Origin: Pseudomonas sp. efr-133-TYG-5
GTDB lineage: Bacteria; Pseudomonadota; Gammaproteobacteria; Pseudomonadales; Pseudomonadaceae
Length of the DNA stretch: 64,000 nt
Direction of reading: 5' to 3'
NCBI RefSeq assembly: GCF_030209175.1
Contig: NZ_JARVSM010000001.1
Coordinates: 124,001-188,000 of the forward strand
In this document: positions 16,395-25,160 of the stretch, piece after piece
Numbering within the stretch: position 1 is the stretch's first letter
Layout of the letters: each line of letters starts with the position of its first letter
The notes under the pieces: generated by a model
Told to the model about the DNA's origin: nothing
Databases searched by the model: none
Seen by the model: only the letters and a program-made list of their open reading frames with translations
Position numbers and translations under genes: made by a program

Positions 16395-16850
16395 TTAAAG
16401 TGACGTCGTGCGCAGCTGTTGGCTGATGGCGATGGCGAAGTCTTCGGGCGTGGGGCTTTCCGGCCACTGCGGGACAGTCTCGGGCAGCGTAATCCAGGGC
16501 TGTTTACGCTTGACCCAGATGTGCGCCAGGGGCGGTAAACGATCTGCGCCGTGGAGTACGCTGGCGCGCAACACTCGCATGCCTGGCGCCGCGTCGGTCT
16601 CGTTGAACAATCGGGTGAAGCATGTACCGCAGGCGTACTGGGTCGACGTACGCCCGTCCGTTGCGTGGCTATACGTGAGCATGCTCCCCGACACCGTGAT
16701 GGCCTCGGCGGGGCAGAGCATGTGCAAGGCGAAGGCACTGCCGCTCCAGCGCTGACAGTTCAGGCAATGGCAGGCGTACAACGGCCCAGGCGCATCGCAC
16801 TGCAATTGAAGATGGACCTGTCCGCAACGGCATTGTCCGGTGAATCCCAT
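16395..16850 (-). CDS. GFA-family (CENP-V/GFA) zinc-binding protein
   Basis: The protein has 151 residues with the GFA cysteine pattern: CRC at 7-9, CHCLNC at 27-32 and YACGTC near residue 72, all expected Zn2+ ligands. It is related in fold to the protein at 450-884 but clearly diverged. Family members are usually of unknown substrate. It is divergent from the LysR gene at 16955 with about 100 bases between, so it may be a target of that regulator. Confidence 0.85.
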   Translation of the reverse strand: MGFTGQCRCGQVHLQLQCDAPGPLYACHCLNCQRWSGSAFALHMLCPAEAITVSGSMLTYSHATDGRTSTQYACGTCFTRLFNETDAAPGMRVLRASVLHGADRLPPLAHIWVKRKQPWITLPETVPQWPESPTPEDFAIAISQQLRTTSL

Positions 16851-16954
16851 GGTGTTGCTCCTTATACTGCTGCACTACGAATGAGAGGCGCATCATCCAT
16901 GCTCTTCTCGTCCACCTGAAGACAATAAACGGAGCAACCGGTGGTACGAAACAG

Positions 16955-17836
16955 ATGAGCGGCCTCGAATGGGAAAGCCAGCGGGTATTTCTGGCCGTAT
17001 TGCGCAGCGGCAGCCTATCGGGCGCAGCGAAATTGCTGGGAATTGCGCAGGCCACGGCTCGCCGACGTCTCGACAGCCTTGAAGCAGGCCTAGGTTTGAA
17101 GCTGTTCACCCGGACTTCTACCGGTCTCGTGCCGACTGAAACAGCACGTGGGCTAGTTCAGCACGTCGAGTCCATGGCCTTGGCTGCCGATGCGTTCAAT
17201 CGTATGGCAAGCGCAGAAACGGACGTGTCGCGCGGCACGGTCAGACTCACCAGCAGCGCCTTCCTGGGTGTTGAGGTATTGCCAGGGTTGATGCGCGATT
17301 TCCATTACCAGCACCCGGCATTGAAGTTGCAAATCAGCATCACCGATTCGCTGGAAGACATCGCTCGACAGGAATCGGACATCGCTGTCCGCCTCGTTCG
17401 TCCAAGAGAGGCCGAAGTGCTCGTGCGCCGTACTGGCGCGTTGCGAGTGGGCCTGTACGCCAGTGCTCAATGCCTTGAGCGTTATGGCGAACCTGCAAGT
17501 CTGGAGGCCTTGCGACGCGCGCCGATGATCGGGCCGGATCGACGCAGCGCCGATCTGCGGCGTCTGGTCGAAGTGGGGCTGTGCGAGCCCGACCAGACAT
17601 TCTCTATCGCCACCGACGATCATCTTGCTCAACTGGCTGCGCTGAGGCACGGCCTTGGGTTTGGTTTATGCCCGGCCACCGTCGCGGCGACCTACGGACT
17701 GATCCCGGTCCTGGCTGACAGCTTTGGCTTCGATGTTGATGTATGGATTGCCATGCACAACGACCTGCGCAAAGTCAGGCGAATCGCCAAAGCGTTCGAA
17801 GCTTTGGCCGAGGCGTTGACCTTGTATCTGGACTAA
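16955..17836 (+). CDS. LysR-family transcriptional regulator
   Basis: The protein has 293 residues. The HTH (about 8-65: FLAVLRSGSLSGAAKLLGIA, then QATARRRLDSLEAGLGLKL) is followed by a substrate-binding domain with IAVRLVRPREAEVLVRRTG. The wing-region motif FTRTSTGLVPTETAR is of the type seen in LysR proteins that act on divergent genes. Divergent from the GFA gene (16395-16850), probably its local regulator. The ligand is unknown. Confidence 0.88.
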   Translation: MSGLEWESQRVFLAVLRSGSLSGAAKLLGIAQATARRRLDSLEAGLGLKLFTRTSTGLVPTETARGLVQHVESMALAADAFNRMASAETDVSRGTVRLTSSAFLGVEVLPGLMRDFHYQHPALKLQISITDSLEDIARQESDIAVRLVRPREAEVLVRRTGALRVGLYASAQCLERYGEPASLEALRRAPMIGPDRRSADLRRLVEVGLCEPDQTFSIATDDHLAQLAALRHGLGFGLCPATVAATYGLIPVLADSFGFDVDVWIAMHNDLRKVRRIAKAFEALAEALTLYLD

Positions 17837-17988
17837 CGCCGCATTCGACGGCGGCGAGGTGGTTGCACTGCGCTGCGAGCGCAGCATAGGCCATGTATCG
17901 CGGCGATCCCCAGGCCGATTGCCCTGATCTATAGTCACTGCACCGGCCATCGGAGTTGGCCAATGTCGACCCGCCAGGAGTGCGTGTC

Positions 17989-18423
17989 TTGCTCACTCGA
18001 TTGCAAACCCTCAAGTTGCTGCAGATAGCCATCGCGTTGCCAGCCTATGCGGTGCCGGCAAGTATGACGTTCGCTTTTGCTGTCTGGTGTGTCTTGGCGC
18101 TGCCGATCGGCCTGCTGACCTCGTAGTCCTTGGCGCACTGGCATTGGTTTGGGCTGTGGCTGGTGCTGTTGCTGTTTTCGCAATGGGCCTGCTGGAGCAT
18201 TTTTGCCGACGCGCTCGAGGATATTCCGCTTGTGCGGCACCTGCTTTTGCTGTGGCTCGGGGTGATCTTGACGGTGGTGTGGGGCCTCAGCGCCTGGATC
18301 ATGTTTCACCTTTGGCTCATCTGGCTGATGTGCGGTACGCAAGGCATTGCCGCTGGCGTCTTGCTGGTGATCAATCTGCTGCGCAAAAGAGCCGGGCGCA
18401 GCGCGCAGACAGCTCAATCCTGA
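17989..18423 (+). pseudogene. Small multi-pass membrane protein gene interrupted by an amber codon
   Basis: A frame of 144 codons starting at a TTG (17989, AGGAG at 17976-17980) is interrupted by one in-frame TAG at 18124-18126. Both sides encode hydrophobic segments: LLQIAIALPAYAVPASM and FAFAVWCVLALPIGLL before the stop, then FGLWLVLLLFSQWACW, LLLWLGVILTVVWGL and GIAAGVLLVIN after it. The simplest reading is a CAG to TAG transition in one gene. A separate short gene from the TTG at 18130 is possible but has no RBS. No family is recognised. It precedes the ABC exporter by 145 bases. Confidence 0.6.
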
Positions 18424-18568
18424 GCGCAACGGCTTGCGCCGCTCGACGCACACATGCGGTTCTGCCTGCGACCAGTAGCCACCCCGATGTGCACACACTT
18501 TTTCACAAAGACCTTCTGGCCGCCGTTCGATGGCAGAATCTGCGCTACTGATCGTTTTGGAGAACACC

Positions 18569-20428
18569 ATGCTTCGTGCGTTTGAACGAAGACTCGACCC
18601 TTTTCCTCCCGACGAGGTCCCACCACCCCCCAACGGCCTGGCGCGTTTCTTGTGGGCCTGCACCCGTGGCGCTCGCGGTTACATTCTGGCGCTGGCGCTC
18701 TTGGGGGCCGGGGTGTCGATTTATGAAGCCTGGCTGTTTTCTTTCCTTGGTCAGGTGGTTGATCTGCTTTCGACCTGGCAGGCCGGCGGCGAAGCGGCCG
18801 CGCAGGAGAGCCGCGTGCTGTGGGGCATGGGCATTGTCATGGTGTGCAGTGTCGGCCTGGTGGCGCTGCGCACCATGGTCCAGCACCAGATCCTGGCGAT
18901 CAATCTGCCGTTGCGGCTGCGCTGGGATTTTCATCGGTTGATGCTGCGCCAGAGCCTTTCGTTTTTCTCCGATGAGTTTTCCGGCCGGGTCACCACCAAG
19001 GTGATGCAGACGGCGCTGGCCGTGCGCGACGTGCTGTTCACCCTGATCGAGATCGTCCCCGGGATCGGCGTGTACTTCATTGCGATCATCGCCCTGGCCG
19101 GCGGTTTTGCCCTGAAACTCATGCTGCCGTTCCTGGCCTGGGTCGTGCTGTTCGGCCTGGCCATGTGGTACTTCGTGCCGCGTCTGGGCAAAGTCGGGCA
19201 GGAGCAGGCCAATGCCCGTTCGATGATGACCGGGCGGATCTCCGACGCCTACACCAACATCACCACGGTGAAGCTGTTCTCCCACTCCAATCGGGAAGCG
19301 CACTTTGCCCGCGCGGCGATGGAGGATTTCAAGCAGACCGGTTTTCGCCAGATGCGTCTGGTCAGTCAGTTCGAGATCGTCAACCAGGCCCTGGTGGTGG
19401 CGTTGATCATGTCGGCCGGTGGCTATGCGTTGTGGCTATGGCACCAGGGGGATGTCGGTGCCGGTGCCGTGGCGGCGATCACGGCCATGGCGTTGCGGAT
19501 CAACGGCATGTCGAACTGGATCATGTGGCAAATGACGTCGTTGTTCGAAAGCATCGGCACCGTGCAGGATGGCATGGCGACGCTGACCCAGGGCGCCAAG
19601 GTGCAGGACGCGCCGGATGCTGGCGTGCTGGTGCCCCGCGGCGGCGCGGTCACGTTCGACAAGGTGCGTTTCAACTACAACGGCGAGCGCCAGGTGCTCG
19701 ATGGCCTCAGCCTGAACATCCGCGCCGGGGAAAAAATCGGCCTGGTCGGCCGCTCCGGGGCGGGCAAGTCAACGCTGATCAACCTGTTGCTGCGCTTTTA
19801 TGACGTCGACAGCGGCGAGATTCGCATCGACGGCCAGAACATCGCCCACGTGACGCAAGACAGCTTGCGTGCCGCCATCGGCATGGTCACCCAGGACACC
19901 TCGCTGCTGCATCGCTCGATTCGCGACAACATTGCCTACGGCCGTCCCGATGCGACCGATGCACAAGTCCGCCGCGCCGCGGTCAATGCGCAGGCCGACG
20001 AGTTCATCAGCCAGTTGAGTGACCGCCAGGGCCACACCGGTTACGACACCCTGGTCGGGGAGCGCGGGATCAAACTGTCGGGCGGCCAGCGCCAACGCGT
20101 GGCGATTGCCCGGGTCATGCTCAAGAACGCGCCGATCCTGCTGCTCGACGAGGCCACCAGTGCGCTCGACTCGGAAGTCGAAGTGGCGATTCAGGAGAGC
20201 CTCGATGAAATGATGCAAGGCAAGACCGTGATCGCCATCGCCCACCGGCTGTCGACGATTGCCGCGATGGACCGCCTCATCGTCATGGACGACGGACGCA
20301 TCATCGAACAGGGCACGCACACCGAGCTGCTGGCCAAGAACGGCGTCTATGCACGGCTGTGGCAGCATCAGAGCGGCGGGTTTCTGGGAGAGGACAAGGG
20401 TGTGATGGAGGTACTGGATCAAGAGTGA
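18569..20428 (+). CDS. ABC exporter, fused permease and ATPase (MsbA/type IV-like)
   Basis: The protein has 619 residues. An N-terminal six-helix exporter domain (about 35-340) is followed by an ATPase domain with Walker A GRSGAGKST near 394, signature LSGGQRQR near 503 and Walker B ILLLDEATSALD near 523, then the switch His in AIAHRLST. Such half-transporters dimerise in the inner membrane and export lipids, drugs or peptides. The substrate cannot be told. The ATG at 18569 has GGAG 7-10 bases upstream. No accessory membrane-fusion gene is adjacent. A long hairpin lies after the stop, before the convergent hybrid kinase. Confidence 0.9.
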   Translation: MLRAFERRLDPFPPDEVPPPPNGLARFLWACTRGARGYILALALLGAGVSIYEAWLFSFLGQVVDLLSTWQAGGEAAAQESRVLWGMGIVMVCSVGLVALRTMVQHQILAINLPLRLRWDFHRLMLRQSLSFFSDEFSGRVTTKVMQTALAVRDVLFTLIEIVPGIGVYFIAIIALAGGFALKLMLPFLAWVVLFGLAMWYFVPRLGKVGQEQANARSMMTGRISDAYTNITTVKLFSHSNREAHFARAAMEDFKQTGFRQMRLVSQFEIVNQALVVALIMSAGGYALWLWHQGDVGAGAVAAITAMALRINGMSNWIMWQMTSLFESIGTVQDGMATLTQGAKVQDAPDAGVLVPRGGAVTFDKVRFNYNGERQVLDGLSLNIRAGEKIGLVGRSGAGKSTLINLLLRFYDVDSGEIRIDGQNIAHVTQDSLRAAIGMVTQDTSLLHRSIRDNIAYGRPDATDAQVRRAAVNAQADEFISQLSDRQGHTGYDTLVGERGIKLSGGQRQRVAIARVMLKNAPILLLDEATSALDSEVEVAIQESLDEMMQGKTVIAIAHRLSTIAAMDRLIVMDDGRIIEQGTHTELLAKNGVYARLWQHQSGGFLGEDKGVMEVLDQE

Positions 20429-20479
20429 CGGGACGGGGCGAGGGCAGGGCAGCCTGTCTTCAGTCTGTGGCCGTGGCGG

Positions 20480-20527
20480 CTTCTGGCCCTTGGGCGTCGA
20501 CCGTGGGCGACTGCCGAGGGCCGGAAG
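20480..20527. terminator. Long imperfect hairpin between convergent genes
   Basis: Arms CTTCTGGCCCT (20480-20490) and AGGGCCGGAAG (20517-20527) pair with one mismatch, with a GTCG/CGAC inner pairing. It lies between the ABC exporter and the hybrid kinase, as expected for a bidirectional terminator. There is no T-run. Confidence 0.35.
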
Positions 20528-20587
20528 TGCTTATTCACGTCACATTTTGCTCGAAGTGTCTCAGCAGCAACGCTTACGAGCCTTTGG

Positions 20588-22528
20588 CTACAAGTCCAGG
20601 GTGTGGCGGACCTTCTCCAGCAGTTCGCTGATCTGGAACGGCTTGACCAGCATGTCCATGCCGGTGCCGAGAAAGACCTGCCGGTTGAGTGCGGTTTCGG
20701 CGTAGCCGGTCATGAACAGGATCGGCAGTGCGTCACGCCAGCCGCGCGCCACATCCGCCAGCTCGCGGCCGCTCATGCGGGGCAGACCGACGTCGGTCAG
20801 CAGGAGATTGATCGACAGGTCATTCTGCAAGTGATCCAGCGCTGTTTCGATATCCGCCGCCTGGGTGCAGCGATAACCGGCGTCTTCCAGTACTTCGGTG
20901 ACGAACATGCGCACTGACGGCATGTCCTCGACAATCAGCACGTGCTCGCCGGCACCCTGCGGATCGACGACGGGAGGCGCAGTCTCGACCCGCGCCGAGT
21001 CGCTGGTCGCCGGCAGCATGATCGTCACCTCGGTGCCGCTCCTTGCCACGCTGCGTATGTGCGCATCCCCTCCAGACTGACGGGCAAAACCATAGATCGT
21101 CGACAGCCCCAGCCCGGTGCCCTGGCCCAGTGGCTTGGTGGTGAAGAACGGATCGAAGACCTTGTTGATGACACTGTGCTCGATCCCGGTGCCATCGTCG
21201 CGCACCGACAGTGCGACATAGGCGCCATCGACCAGATTCGGATCGCCGTGAGAATAGGCCGCGTAGGTGTTGACCCAGATATTGCCGCCCTGGGGCAGCG
21301 CATCGCGGGCATTGATCACCAGATTGAGCACGGCGCTTTCCAGCTGCACCGGATCGACCAGCGCAATCGCCGGTTTGCTGGTCAGTTCCAGTCGCAGGGT
21401 GATGCGCTCGCCGATGGTGCGCATCAACAGCTCTTCGAGCGAGCGCACATGCTCGTTGATATCCACCGGCCGCGTGTCGAGCGGCTGCTGGCGGGCGAAG
21501 GCGAGCAGGCGATGGGTGAGCGCCGCGGCACTGCGCGCCGAGTTCAGCGCCGCGTCCGCGTAAAGCTGTACCTTGTCCGGACGGGCATCGGCCGTGCGTT
21601 TCTGGATCAGTTCGAGGCTGGTGATGATGCCGGTCAGCAGGTTGTTGAAGTCATGGGCGATGCCGCCGGTGAGCTTGCCCAGTGCGTCCATCTTCTGCAC
21701 TTGCAGCAGCTGGGATTCGGCGCGTGCCCGTTCGGCGACTTCCCGTGCCAGTTGCGTGGTGGTGTCGTCCAGCTGCGCCAGGTGCGAGCGCTCGCGGTGG
21801 CGATGTTCGGTCACATCCTCGACAAACACCAGGCTCAACTGCGGCGTGCGGTACGGCGAGATCTGCCATTGGGTTTCGCGGATCTCGCCGTTCACCCGCA
21901 TGTTCAGCGTGCCTTTCCAGCGCTCGCCATCGACCAGTCGCAGGCGCAGCTCATCCAGGATCGCGCCCTGGTCTTCGGCGAAACACTCACTGAGGCTTTC
22001 CAGGTCGCGGTTGTCCTGGATCATCTGCGTGAAGGCATGGTTGCACTCATGCACTTTCAGGTTGGCATCGAGCACTGCAAGCGGCGCCGAGACGTTGATG
22101 AAAATCTCGCGAAACCGTGCCTCGCTTTCCCGCAGCGCGTTTTCCGTGTCGCGCACCCGCAGCAGGGTACGCAGGGTCGCCAGCAGCACATCTGGGTCCA
22201 CCGGGTGAATCAGGTAGGCGTCGGCCCCGGCATCGAGGCCGGTGATGATGTCGCCGCTCTGGATCGAGGCAGCAGACACGTGGATCACCGGCAGCAATGC
22301 GGTGCGCGGATCGGCGCGCAGGGTGCGCACGACGTCGAAGCCGCTCATGTCCGGCAGGTTGACGTCGAGTATCAGTGCATCGATTGGCTCGCCCTCGATC
22401 AGCGCCAGGCCCTCGGTGCCGGTGCCCGCCTCGAGGATTTCATAGCTGTGGCGCTCCAGGCGCCGGCGCAAGGCGTAGCGCGTGGCGACATTGTCGTCGA
22501 CGATCAACAGACGCATGTCACGTTTCAT
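20588..22528 (-). CDS. Hybrid sensor kinase: REC-PAS-HisKA-HATPase-REC
   Basis: The protein has 646 residues, with no membrane segment. The N-terminal receiver has phospho-acceptor D55 (LILDVNLPDMSGF). A PAS-like region (about 135-245) leads to a histidine-kinase core with GGIAHDFNNLL (H292) and an ATPase domain with N box LVINARDA and G boxes DDGTGI and GTGLGLS. The C-terminal receiver has TDVGLPRMSG (about D579) and the conserved K in VKPF. The start at 22528 has AGGAG upstream and overlaps the upstream kinase gene by 11 bases. It is the last gene of the stressosome operon and probably its phosphorelay output. No DNA-binding output domain is present. Confidence 0.9.
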   Translation of the reverse strand: MKRDMRLLIVDDNVATRYALRRRLERHSYEILEAGTGTEGLALIEGEPIDALILDVNLPDMSGFDVVRTLRADPRTALLPVIHVSAASIQSGDIITGLDAGADAYLIHPVDPDVLLATLRTLLRVRDTENALRESEARFREIFINVSAPLAVLDANLKVHECNHAFTQMIQDNRDLESLSECFAEDQGAILDELRLRLVDGERWKGTLNMRVNGEIRETQWQISPYRTPQLSLVFVEDVTEHRHRERSHLAQLDDTTTQLAREVAERARAESQLLQVQKMDALGKLTGGIAHDFNNLLTGIITSLELIQKRTADARPDKVQLYADAALNSARSAAALTHRLLAFARQQPLDTRPVDINEHVRSLEELLMRTIGERITLRLELTSKPAIALVDPVQLESAVLNLVINARDALPQGGNIWVNTYAAYSHGDPNLVDGAYVALSVRDDGTGIEHSVINKVFDPFFTTKPLGQGTGLGLSTIYGFARQSGGDAHIRSVARSGTEVTIMLPATSDSARVETAPPVVDPQGAGEHVLIVEDMPSVRMFVTEVLEDAGYRCTQAADIETALDHLQNDLSINLLLTDVGLPRMSGRELADVARGWRDALPILFMTGYAETALNRQVFLGTGMDMLVKPFQISELLEKVRHTLDL

Positions 22529-23393
22529 CGACGTTCTCCTGGGCGAGCGCCAGTGGAATGATCACGAAAAAGGTCGAGCCGACGCCGGGTGTGCTGTCCA
22601 TTCCGACTTCACCGCCAAGCAGGGCGGCGAAGCGCTTGCACAGTGACAAGCCAAGGCCGGTACCGCGCAGGCGTTTCTGCAGCGGCGAGTCGATCTGGGA
22701 GAAGTCCTCGAACAAGGCCCCATGCAGCTCCGGCGCGATACCGATCCCGGTATCGCTGACGGCGAAACGCACCTGGTCCACGCCTTCGAGGCGTGCCGAG
22801 ACCCGGACTTCACCGCGGGTGGTGAACTTCAGCGAATTGGAAATGAAGTTGCGCAGGATCTGCGCGAGTTTCTTGTCGTCGGTGTACAGGCGTGGCAGGC
22901 CGACCGGTTCTTCGAAGATCAGGTCCACCGCCGACGCATCGACGATCGGCCGGAACATCCCGCGCAGGGCCGAGAACAGGTCGAACATGTCGAACCACGC
23001 CGGGGAAATACTGATCCGCCCGGCCTCGATCTTCGCCAGGTCGAGCAAATCATCGACCATGTCGCTGAGTTCGCGGGCGGCACTGCTGACGAACGCCACT
23101 TGCTTGTGCTGTTCGGGGCTGAGCGGGCCATCGAGTTCGTCGGCGAGCAGGCTGTTGATACTCAGGATCGACCCCAGCGGGGTGCGAAACTCATGGCTCA
23201 TGTACGAAAGAAAGCGGCTTTTCAGGTCCGACGCCTGGCGCAGTTGTTCGGCCTGGGTGTCGAGTTCGGCGTACAGCGCCAACACGCCCTGATTGGTTTC
23301 GTCGAGTTCCTCGCGCAGGGCAGCGCTCTCGCTCTGCAATCGGGCGATCAGCGCAGCCTGCTCGGCAGCGTTCAGAGGGGGCGACTCAGCCAT
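22518..23393 (-). CDS. Cytoplasmic sensor histidine kinase
   Basis: The protein has 291 residues. A coiled-coil N-terminus (about 10-55) is followed by HisKA with SYMSHEFRTPLGSI (H67) and a HATPase domain with NFISNSLKFT, DTGIGI and GTGLGLSLC. It has no membrane segment or sensor domain, so it must receive its signal from a partner; the stressosome proteins encoded upstream are the obvious candidates. The ATG at 23393 has GGAGG 6 bases upstream and overlaps the phosphatase gene by 8 bases, which implies translational coupling. A TTG at 23411 is rejected as start. Confidence 0.9.
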   Translation of the reverse strand: MAESPPLNAAEQAALIARLQSESAALREELDETNQGVLALYAELDTQAEQLRQASDLKSRFLSYMSHEFRTPLGSILSINSLLADELDGPLSPEQHKQVAFVSSAARELSDMVDDLLDLAKIEAGRISISPAWFDMFDLFSALRGMFRPIVDASAVDLIFEEPVGLPRLYTDDKKLAQILRNFISNSLKFTTRGEVRVSARLEGVDQVRFAVSDTGIGIAPELHGALFEDFSQIDSPLQKRLRGTGLGLSLCKRFAALLGGEVGMDSTPGVGSTFFVIIPLALAQENVDET

Positions 23394-24402
23394 GGGTGGC
23401 CTCCAGGGCAACGACCAGCACCGTTACATCGTCACGGCCGCGACAGAAGTCACGGTGCAGGACGCTGGCTATCACGGCGGGGTGGCGGTGCACCAGGCCG
23501 GGGTAGTCTTGAAGATTCCAACGGGACTGCAAACCGTCGCTGTACATGATCAATAGATGTCCGTTCACGTGAGCATAGTCAAAGGGCTGGGCTTTCCGGT
23601 ATTGGCCACCGACGATGCCCGGGTGCGAGGCCAGGCCGCGCGACTTGTCGGCGCCGATCAGGCAGGCACCAATATTGCCGACACCGGTAAACGTCAGGCC
23701 GTCGCGGGCAGCATTGAACTGGGCGAACGCTGCGGCGCCGCCACGGCTGCCGATCATTTCGCGGTGCATATCCTCCATCAGCAGCACCGGACTGGCGAAC
23801 GGGGCCTGCGCGAACACCCGCTCGCCGGCCTTGGCCGCGCGTTCGGCGTCCTCACCGTGGCCGAGGCCGTCGATCACCAGTGCGCTGACGTTGGCGTCGT
23901 TGTACGCCAAGTGCCAGCTGTCGCCGCACGCCGGATCGTTGTGCAACGAGTGCTGGCTGACGCCATAGCGGCGGTCCGGTTGCCGGTCGCCGCGCGGATA
24001 CAGGCGCGCCAACAACACCGAGCCACGCGAGTCGGCGTATACATCGAATACGTCGGTCTGTCGCTCCACTGCGCCGAGGCCGATGCCCTGGGTGCCGCCG
24101 GTGGAGAATCCATCGGTCAGGCAAGCGTGCAGATCAAAGCCCTGGGCGCGATCCACCGCGAGCATCTCGATGCCGAAGCCGCCGGGGCGCGGCAACAGGC
24201 GCAGGTGAAACTCGCCGCGACTGGCGTGCTTGAGTACGTTGCTGGCCAGTTCGGTGGCGACCAGCGCTACTCGCCCGGCATCGGTCTCATCAAAACCATG
24301 TTGCTCGGCGAGCCGTTGCGCCGTGCGCCGCGCATGGCCGATCTGGCTGCTGTCTTCGAGCAACAGCACCTGGGTCAGCGACCCAGTGATATTCATGTCC
24401 AT
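23386..24402 (-). CDS. rsbX: RsbX-like PP2C phosphatase with N-terminal HATPase-like domain
   Basis: The protein has 338 residues with two domains. Residues about 15-135 resemble the anti-sigma/RsbT-type GHKL ATPase fold (VALVATELASNVLKHA, an N box). Residues about 150-338 form a PP2C/SpoIIE phosphatase of the RsbX kind (ALVIDGLGHGEDAE metal-binding motif). In stressosomes RsbX dephosphorylates RsbR and RsbS to reset the complex. Bacillus RsbX is the phosphatase domain alone, so this is a fusion. It overlaps the rsbT-like gene by 10 bases at its start and the kinase gene at its end. The family is sure; the role is inferred from context. Confidence 0.82.
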   Translation of the reverse strand: MDMNITGSLTQVLLLEDSSQIGHARRTAQRLAEQHGFDETDAGRVALVATELASNVLKHASRGEFHLRLLPRPGGFGIEMLAVDRAQGFDLHACLTDGFSTGGTQGIGLGAVERQTDVFDVYADSRGSVLLARLYPRGDRQPDRRYGVSQHSLHNDPACGDSWHLAYNDANVSALVIDGLGHGEDAERAAKAGERVFAQAPFASPVLLMEDMHREMIGSRGGAAAFAQFNAARDGLTFTGVGNIGACLIGADKSRGLASHPGIVGGQYRKAQPFDYAHVNGHLLIMYSDGLQSRWNLQDYPGLVHRHPAVIASVLHRDFCRGRDDVTVLVVALEATHG

Positions 24403-24797
24403 CGGGTGATCGTTATTCGCGTGCCCTTGCCCGGCTCGGTGTCCAGTTCGAACTCCTCGACCAGGCGTTTTGCCCCGGTCAGGCCCAGGCCCATACCGCT
24501 GCCGGAGGTCCAGCCGTCGGTCATCGCCAGTTTGATATCGGCAATACCGGGGCCTTCGTCGCGGAACGTCAAGCGCAGACCGACCTTGTGATCTTCATCT
24601 AGAATTTGCCAGTCCATGTCGCCGCCACCACCGTACACCATGGTGTTGCGGGCCAGTTCGCTGACCGCCGTGACCATTTTGGTCAGGTCGATAAGGCGCA
24701 TCCCGCATTCGGTGGCCAGTTTGCGGGCGGTCTGGCGTGCGAGCACGACATCCTGCTCGATATGGATGGGTTGAGTACCGCTGCTGCGTACGGTCAT
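24393..24797 (-). CDS. rsbT: RsbT-like serine/threonine kinase (stressosome switch kinase)
   Basis: The protein has 134 residues, the usual RsbT length. It is a GHKL ATPase with N box SELARNT (about 46-52), G1 box DEGPGIADI (about 80) and G2 box GMGLGLTGAKRLVEEF (about 101-116). In characterised stressosomes RsbT is held by RsbR/RsbS, phosphorylates them on stress and is released to act on a downstream partner. Its start overlaps the rsbS-like stop by 4 bases and its end overlaps the phosphatase start, so all are co-translated. Confidence 0.9.
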   Translation of the reverse strand: MTVRSSGTQPIHIEQDVVLARQTARKLATECGMRLIDLTKMVTAVSELARNTMVYGGGGDMDWQILDEDHKVGLRLTFRDEGPGIADIKLAMTDGWTSGSGMGLGLTGAKRLVEEFELDTEPGKGTRITITRWT

Positions 24798-25156
24798 TGC
24801 CGGTTTACTCGTTCCTGCAGCAGTTTCATCCCGCGCTCGACGTTCAGTGCGGTGCTGACACCCGGCAGCGTCAGGCCGAGTTCGACCAGAGTGATCGCCA
24901 CTGCCGGCTGCATGCCGACCAGCATGGTTTCGGCGTCCATGATTTTCGACAGGGCGGAAATCGTGCTGATCATCCGGCCAATGAACGAGTCGACCATGTC
25001 CAGCGCCGAGATGTCGATCAGCACGCCACGCGCCGAGGTCTTGCTGATGCGCTCGGACAAGTCGTCCTGCAACGTGAGGGCGAGCTGGTCATGCATGTCG
25101 ACCTGAATGGTGACCAGCAGGAACTTGCCCATTTGGAGAATCGGGATACGTTCCAT
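24794..25156 (-). CDS. rsbS: RsbS-like STAS-domain scaffold protein
   Basis: The protein has 120 residues and is a single STAS domain. The expected phospho-acceptor is S57 in DMVDSFIGRM, aligned from memory with the regulatory serine of Bacillus RsbS, and MQPAVAITLVELGLTL is conserved. It should co-assemble with the RsbR-like protein and sequester the RsbT-like kinase. The start is 4 bases after the rsbR-like stop; the end overlaps the rsbT start by 4 bases. Confidence 0.92.
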   Translation of the reverse strand: MERIPILQMGKFLLVTIQVDMHDQLALTLQDDLSERISKTSARGVLIDISALDMVDSFIGRMISTISALSKIMDAETMLVGMQPAVAITLVELGLTLPGVSTALNVERGMKLLQERVNRQ

Positions 25157-25160
25157 CGGC

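Noticed and set aside
20942..22561. Long open frame on the plus strand (about 539 codons)
   Set aside because: It lies antisense to the hybrid kinase, whose motifs are complete. The composition is a GC-codon shadow with no recognisable domain.
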